A stretch of DNA of 10,415 nucleotides. Origin: Actinomycetes bacterium (GTDB lineage Bacteria; Actinomycetota; Acidimicrobiia; Acidimicrobiales; UBA8190). Under the pieces are notes generated by a model. It saw only the letters and a program-made list of their open reading frames with translations. It was not told where the DNA came from and searched no databases. The position numbers and the translations under genes were made by a program. Positions 6,431 to 10,415 of the stretch are shown here, in pieces; position 1 is the stretch's first letter; each line of letters begins with the position of its first letter. The stretch covers positions 1-10,415 of the forward strand of contig JAJZYI010000106.1 in the NCBI GenBank assembly GCA_021798135.1, written 5' to 3'.

Positions 6431-6861
6431 TGGGCCGGGACCGGCAGCTGTGCACCTTCGTCGTCGGGGGCCTGCACCTCGGCGTCGGCGTCGAGCACGT
6501 CGGCGAGGTGCTCCGCCGCCAGCCGACGACGCCCGTGCCCCTCGCCAACGCGGAGGTGGCCGGGCTCATCAACCTGCGGGGCGCCATCGTCACGGCGCTC
6601 GACCTCCGCCGGCGGCTCGGCCTGGACACCGGCGGGGAGGGCCCGCGGATGAACGTCGTCCTCAACCAGGGCGACGAGGCCGTCAGCCTCCTCGTCGACG
6701 AGATCGGCGAGGTCGTGACCGTCGCCGAGGACGACTTCGAGCCGCCGCCCGAGACGGTCGCCGGCACCACGAGGGAGCTGATCCTCGGCGCCTACAAGCT
6801 CGACGGGCGCCTGCTGCTCCTCCTCGACACGGAACGGACCCTCGCGCCCTCGGACGCATAG
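6430..6861 (+). CDS. cheW: Chemotaxis coupling protein CheW
   Basis: The 143-aa protein is a single CheW domain of the usual length. CheW bridges the receptor tip and the CheA P5 domain in signalling arrays at the inner membrane. Family features seen are an N-terminal strand with FVVGGLHLGVGVEHVGEV, the hallmark VAGLINLRGAIVTALDLRRR around residues 43-62, SLLVDEIGEVV near 87-97, and a C-terminal YKLDGRLLLLLD segment. ATG (6430-6432) overlaps the cheA TGA (6428-6430) by one base, so translation is probably coupled; GAGGT at 6416-6420 is a plausible ribosome site. An in-frame GTG at 6427 would add one residue. It ends 276 bases before the receptor start, and the gap is largely filled by a 7-bp repeat array. 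Confidence 0.95.
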   Translation: MGRDRQLCTFVVGGLHLGVGVEHVGEVLRRQPTTPVPLANAEVAGLINLRGAIVTALDLRRRLGLDTGGEGPRMNVVLNQGDEAVSLLVDEIGEVVTVAEDDFEPPPETVAGTTRELILGAYKLDGRLLLLLDTERTLAPSDA

Positions 6862-6900
6862 GCCTGCGCCGCTCGCCCCGGCGCTACCCGGTCACGCGCG

Positions 6901-7047
6901 GGGCTCGGGGCTCGGGGCACCGGGCACCGGGCACCGGGCACCCAGCACGGGGCTCCGGGCAGCGGGCAGCGGACAGCGGACACCGGGCAGCGAGCAGCGG
7001 GCAGCGGGCAGCGGGCCAGGGGCACCGGGCAAGGGGCACCGGGCAGC
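6901..7047 (+). repeat. 21-unit heptanucleotide array between cheW and the receptor gene (G-quadruplex-like)
   Basis: Twenty-one units of exactly seven bases follow one another without a gap, consensus GGGCASC (GGGCACC, GGGCAGC, GGGCTCG and variants). Seventeen units begin with GGG; units 1-6 (6901-6942) and 15-21 (6999-7047) are unbroken runs of GGG followed by four other bases. This satisfies the standard four-tract G-quadruplex pattern (G3+ with 1-7-base loops) on the coding strand, hence also in a cheW-mcp readthrough RNA. Seven is not a multiple of three, and every frame across it is low-complexity, so I treat it as non-coding. The rest of the gap (6862-6900, 7048-7137) shows no gene and no clear promoter. 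Confidence 0.93.
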
Positions 7048-7127
7048 ACGGGACATACCGGCAGGACCGCCACGGCGGCAACGGAGACGGGCCCGGGACC
7101 GGCACGGCCGGCCGGGCCACCAGACAC

Positions 7128-7132
7128 GGGAG
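7128..7132 (+). promoter_or_regulatory. Ribosome binding site choosing the receptor start
   Basis: GGGAG ends five bases before ATG 7138. The in-frame GTG at 7132 overlaps this site and has no Shine-Dalgarno of its own at proper spacing, so ATG 7138 is preferred. Confidence 0.5.
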
Positions 7133-7137
7133 TGGAG

Positions 7138-8751
7138 ATGGGCACGATCGGCAACAGGAAGCTCGTCGGCAAGTTCAACAACCTGAAGGTGTCGGTGAAG
7201 CTGGCGCTCGGGTTCGGCGCCATGGCCCTCCTCATGCTCGTCATCGCCGGCGTGGGCTGGTCGACGGGCAGCTCGTGGAGCTCCTCGGTGACGCGGATGA
7301 ACGGGCACGCGGTGGCAGCGAACCAGGCGGCCCAGGCGAACCTCGACATGACGAACATGGCGCTCCACGAGAACGCCATCGCCGCCGACTACGCCGCCAA
7401 CCTCCCGAGCAAGGGCGACCTCGCCTCGTACGCCAGCCTCCACACGAAGATCCTGGCCGACTTCGCCAGCCTGGCGAGCGCCAAGCTGACGGCGTCGGAG
7501 CGCACCGAGCTCGGGGCCGCCGAGCGGTCGTTCACGACGTACACGGCGCAGTGCGCGCAGATCAACCAGCTGTTCGCCGCCGGCGGCACGGCGAACCTCC
7601 AGAAGGCGCTGAACCAGGTCGGCCAGCTCGCCAGCGGCACCGTCCGCACGCCGCTCAGCCGGATCAGCGCCTCCCTGGTGGCCCAGAGCGCCAAGGACGC
7701 CCGCTCGGGCACGTCGTCGGCGTCGGGGGCCCAGCTGCTGGTCATCATCCTGGGGCTGGTCGCCATCGCCATGGCGGTGGCCACGGCCTTCGGGATCGTC
7801 CAGTCCATCGTGCGACCCCTGAGCCAGGTCGTCGGGGTCCTCGAGACCGTGGCCGCCGGCGACCTCACCCGGTCGCTCGACATCGACACGCACGACGAGG
7901 TGGGGCGGATGGCCACCGCCATGAACGAGGCGCTCGGCCGCATCCGCAAGGCCATGGGGACGATCGGCCAGTACTCGCAGTCGCTGGCGACGGCAGCCGA
8001 GGAGCTGTCGGCGGTCGCCCAGCAGATGGCCGGGAACGCCGAGGAGACCTCCGCGCAGGCCGGCGTGGTGTCGGCCGCCGCCGAGCAGGTCTCCAAGAAC
8101 GTCCAGACGGTGGCCACCGGCACCGACGAGATGTCGGCGTCCATCAAGGAGATCGCCCAGTCGGCAACCGACGCGACCCGGGTCGCCAACCAGGGGGTGG
8201 AGGTCGCCCGGAGCACCAACGACACGGTGGCGAAGCTCGGCGTGTCGACGGCGGAGATCGGCGAGGTGGTGAAGGTGATCACGTCGATCGCCGAGCAGAC
8301 GAACCTCCTCGCCCTGAACGCCACCATCGAGGCCGCCCGGGCCGGCGACGCGGGCAAGGGGTTCGCCATCGTCGCCACCGAGGTGAAGGAGCTGGCCAAG
8401 GAGACCTCCAAGGCCACCGAGGACATCGCGGCCAAGATCGAGGCCATCCAGGAGGACTCGGACGCGGCGGTCTCGGCGATCAGCCGGATCGCCGAGATCA
8501 TGGACCAGATCAACGAGGCGCAGACGACGATCGCCTCGGCCGTCGAGGAGCAGACGGCGACGACGAGCGAGATCGGCCGCAACGTGTCCGAGGCGGCGAC
8601 CGGCTCGACCGACATCGCCCAGAACATCGCCGGCGTGGCCACGGCGGCGAGGGACACCACCGGCGGCGTGTCCAACGCCCAGCAGGCCGTCGGCGAGCTG
8701 GCCCGCATGGCCAGCGACCTCGAGAGCGTCATCGGGCAGTTCTCCTACTGA
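7138..8751 (+). CDS. Methyl-accepting chemotaxis protein, two-TM with four-helix-bundle-like sensor
   Basis: This 537-aa transmembrane receptor senses an unknown signal and controls CheA. It has a short cytoplasmic N-terminus, TM1 at about 21-45, an extracytoplasmic helical region at about 46-195 with the length and style of a 4HB_MCP sensor, TM2 at about 197-221 ([15 protein letters not shown]), HAMP from about 222 ([10 protein letters not shown], then [10 protein letters not shown] and DEVGRM), and a long cytoplasmic coiled-coil hairpin. The signalling tip [20 protein letters not shown] begins at residue 384 and is intact. Candidate methylation pairs are Glu288-Glu289, Glu302-Glu303 and Glu470-Glu471. 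The protein ends IGQFSY with no NWETF-type CheR/CheB docking tail. Ligand cannot be inferred. A GTG six bases earlier (7132) is an alternative start. cheY follows after 30 bases. Confidence 0.95.
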   Translation: MGTIGNRKLVGKFNNLKVSVKLALGFGAMALLMLVIAGVGWSTGSSWSSSVTRMNGHAVAANQAAQANLDMTNMALHENAIAADYAANLPSKGDLASYASLHTKILADFASLASAKLTASERTELGAAERSFTTYTAQCAQINQLFAAGGTANLQKALNQVGQLASGTVRTPLSRISASLVAQSAKDARSGTSSASGAQLLVIILGLVAIAMAVATAFGIVQSIVRPLSQVVGVLETVAAGDLTRSLDIDTHDEVGRMATAMNEALGRIRKAMGTIGQYSQSLATAAEELSAVAQQMAGNAEETSAQAGVVSAAAEQVSKNVQTVATGTDEMSASIKEIAQSATDATRVANQGVEVARSTNDTVAKLGVSTAEIGEVVKVITSIAEQTNLLALNATIEAARAGDAGKGFAIVATEVKELAKETSKATEDIAAKIEAIQEDSDAAVSAISRIAEIMDQINEAQTTIASAVEEQTATTSEIGRNVSEAATGSTDIAQNIAGVATAARDTTGGVSNAQQAVGELARMASDLESVIGQFSY

Positions 8752-8781
8752 GCCGCAACGACGGGCAGAAGGGCAGTTCTC

Positions 8782-9159
8782 ATGCGCGCGCTGGTGGTCG
8801 ACGACTCCAAGGCCGTCCGGTCGATCCTCACCCGGATCCTCGCCGACATCGGGTTCGGGGTCGCCCAGGCGGCCGACGGTGTCGAGGCGCTGTCCGAGCT
8901 CCGCAAGGCGGTGCCCGACGTGGCCCTCCTGGACTGGAACATGCCGAACCTGAACGGCCTGGAGCTGGTGGTCGCCATCCGCCGCCAGGGTGCCTACGAC
9001 GGGGTGAAGCTGATGATGGTCACGACCGAGAGCGAGACGCAGCAGATGGTGCGGGCGCTCGACGCCGGTGCGGACGAGTACGTGATGAAGCCGTTCACCA
9101 AGGACGTCATCGTCGACAAGCTCGAGCTGCTGGGCTTCCCGGTGCGCCAGGATGCCTGA
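8782..9159 (+). CDS. cheY: Chemotaxis response regulator CheY (single receiver domain)
   Basis: The 125-aa protein is a stand-alone receiver domain of typical CheY length. It is phosphorylated by CheA and in flagellate bacteria binds the motor switch. All key residues are present at E. coli CheY spacing: acidic pair Asp7-Asp8 (VVDDSK), phospho-acceptor Asp51 followed by Trp52 (LLDWNMPNLNG), Thr81, Tyr100 and Lys103 (YVMKPF). No output domain follows, so it acts by protein-protein contact. ATG 8782 is preceded by AAGGG with an eight-base gap. The gene starts 30 bases after the receptor stop and its last eight bases overlap the cheB start (ATGCCTGA), so cheY and cheB are probably translationally coupled. 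The position next to cheB supports a chemotaxis role rather than a generic receiver. Confidence 0.94.
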   Translation: MRALVVDDSKAVRSILTRILADIGFGVAQAADGVEALSELRKAVPDVALLDWNMPNLNGLELVVAIRRQGAYDGVKLMMVTTESETQQMVRALDAGADEYVMKPFTKDVIVDKLELLGFPVRQDA

Positions 9160-10415
9160 CATCCGCGTCCTGGTCGTCGACGACTCGGTGGTGGTGCGCC
9201 GCCTGGTGACCGACAGCCTCGAGTCCGATCCCGACATCACGGTGGCCGCCGCCGCGGCCAACGGCAAGATCGCGCTGGGCCGGCTGGAGCAGGTCAACCC
9301 CGACGTCGTGGTGCTCGACATCGAGATGCCCGAGATGGACGGGCTGGCGACCCTGAGCGCGATCCGGGTCACGCACCCGCGGCTGCCGGTGATCATGTTC
9401 AGCACCCTGACCGAGCGCGGCGCCAGGGCGACGCTCGACGCCCTGGCCCGCGGGGCGAGCGACTACGTGACGAAGCCGGCCAACGTCGGCGGCGTGAACG
9501 TCGCCAAGCAGCGCATCCACGACGAGCTGGTCCCCAAGATCAAGGCCCTCTGCGGCCGCAGCGTCGCGCCCGCGCCGTTCGCGCCCGTTCCCCGCGCCGT
9601 CGCCCCGGGCGCAGCCGCGGGCCTGCGGCCTCGGCCGGCGGTGCCGGCCGAGGCCGCAGGGCGCGTCGACGTCGTCGCCATCGGGGTCTCCACCGGCGGC
9701 CCCGCCGCGCTGGAGCGCCTGTTCACCGACCTCCCCGCAGACCTTCCCGTGCCCGTCGTCGTCGTCCAGCACATGCCGCCGCTGTTCACCGACATGCTGG
9801 CCAAGCGCCTCGACGCGAAGACGCCGATGCGGGTCGCGGAGGGGACCGAGGCAGCGGTCCTGGTGGCCGGCGAGGCGTGGATCGCGCCGGGAGACCACCA
9901 CATGACGGTCCGTCGCGACGGCCCGACCGCCCGGCTCCACCTGCACAGCGGCCCCCCGGAGAACTCCTGCCGCCCCGCGGTCGACGTGCTCTTCCGCTCC
10001 GTCGCCGCGGCGTACGGACCGGGCGTGCTCGCTGTCGTGCTCACGGGGATGGGCCAGGACGGCCTCCGGGGCGCCGAGCAGATCGTCGAGGCGGGCGGGA
10101 CCGTCCTCGCCCAGGACCAGGCCACCTCGGTGGTCTGGGGGATGCCGGGCTTCGTGTCGGGGGCCGGGCTCGCCGACGAGGTGCTGCCGATCGGCCAGCT
10201 CGGGCTCGCCATCACCGAGCGGGCGAGGCGCGGTCGGGGCGCGGCCCTCCGGCAGCCGCCGGGCACGACCGCCGCCGTGCGGGCACCCAGTTCGGTGCCG
10301 GGCGCGCCACCCGGCCCGGCGAACGGCAGGGCCGCGTCCGCCGGCGGCGCCGACGCCGGACCGGCGGACCGCCACGCCCCGCCCGGGGGCGCGCCGGCCG
10401 GGCGCGGGTCGTGCA
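9152..10415 (+). CDS. cheB: Chemotaxis protein-glutamate methylesterase/glutaminase CheB (3' end outside window)
   Basis: At least 421 residues are in view and no stop occurs before the window edge. The N-terminal receiver (about 1-125) has Asp10-Asp11, phospho-acceptor Asp56 in VLDIEMPEMDG, Ser84-Thr85 and Lys108 in YVTKPA. A Pro/Ala-rich linker (about 137-170) leads to the methylesterase domain (about 171-355) with catalytic Ser180 in GVSTGGP, His207 in VQHMPP and Asp303 in TGMGQDG; spacing matches the Salmonella triad (Ser164, His190, Asp286). CheB removes methyl groups from, and deamidates, receptor glutamates in the adaptation pathway after phosphorylation by CheA. ATG 9152 overlaps the cheY stop by eight bases. 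Family members usually end near residue 350-370, but here a low-complexity Gly/Pro/Ala/Arg tail continues from about 360 to the window edge. It may be a disordered extension or a linker to another domain. Confidence 0.95.
   Translation, partial: MPDIRVLVVDDSVVVRRLVTDSLESDPDITVAAAAANGKIALGRLEQVNPDVVVLDIEMPEMDGLATLSAIRVTHPRLPVIMFSTLTERGARATLDALARGASDYVTKPANVGGVNVAKQRIHDELVPKIKALCGRSVAPAPFAPVPRAVAPGAAAGLRPRPAVPAEAAGRVDVVAIGVSTGGPAALERLFTDLPADLPVPVVVVQHMPPLFTDMLAKRLDAKTPMRVAEGTEAAVLVAGEAWIAPGDHHMTVRRDGPTARLHLHSGPPENSCRPAVDVLFRSVAAAYGPGVLAVVLTGMGQDGLRGAEQIVEAGGTVLAQDQATSVVWGMPGFVSGAGLADEVLPIGQLGLAITERARRGRGAALRQPPGTTAAVRAPSSVPGAPPGPANGRAASAGGADAGPADRHAPPGGAPAGRGSC

Noticed and set aside
6884..7120. 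A small minus-strand frame across the heptad array giving a Cys/Pro-rich peptide with 7-residue periodicity (ARCPLLA-like).
   Set aside because: Three 7-base units make 21 bases, so any frame through the array yields a 7-residue period. There is no ribosome site and no family.
6892..9405. A long minus-strand open frame opposite the receptor and cheY.
   Set aside because: It is a GC-bias shadow: it covers the heptad array and four unrelated genes, and its product resembles no family.

Overview
The DNA is very GC-rich, with GC-rich third codon positions throughout. The genes look like those of a high-GC actinomycete-type bacterium, and Acidimicrobiia or a relative is my best guess. That guess rests on composition and protein style, not on a phylogenetic marker. 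The main content is a chemotaxis gene cluster on the + strand running to the right edge, so the organism is probably motile, although no flagellar gene is in view.

Left part (1-3119). The 3' end of a protein with an HD-phosphohydrolase-like C-terminus (1-384) is followed by a short spacer of degenerate ~25-bp repeats. Next is a DedA/VTT-family membrane protein on the - strand (559-1380), whose C-terminal tail is encoded partly by eight tandem hexamers. Divergent from it is an acyl-CoA synthetase of the AMP-forming (ANL) superfamily (1515-3119) with all core motifs intact.

Middle (3120-3631). A ~510-bp intergenic region becomes visibly less GC-rich towards its right half. It holds an imperfect inverted repeat and a sequence resembling a sigma-28 (FliA/WhiG-type) promoter about 110 bases before cheA. 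I see no gene in it.

Right part (3632-10415): cheA - cheW - mcp - cheY - cheB, all on +. cheA and cheW overlap by one base and cheY and cheB by eight, so both pairs look translationally coupled. CheA (932 aa) is unusual. It has an Hpt domain, then a long Ala/Pro/Glu-rich linker with two families of in-frame repeats where P2 would sit, then a two-repeat segment resembling the N-terminal domain of GspE/PilB/MshE ATPases, then P3-P4-P5, then a second CheW-like domain. Between cheW and mcp lies a 21-unit, exactly 7-bp-periodic array rich in GGG runs. Its sequence fits a G-quadruplex pattern on the coding strand. The receptor is a two-TM, four-helix-bundle-like MCP with HAMP and an intact signalling tip. 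CheY has every acceptor-site residue, and CheB has both its receiver domain and its methylesterase triad. No cheR, cheC, cheD or cheZ is visible, and cheR may lie beyond the right edge.

Together these genes form a standard receptor -> CheW/CheA -> CheY (motor) and CheB (adaptation) pathway. I do not see a wholly new system. The parts most worth a second look are the heptad/G4 array, the architecture of CheA and the putative flagellar-type promoter.
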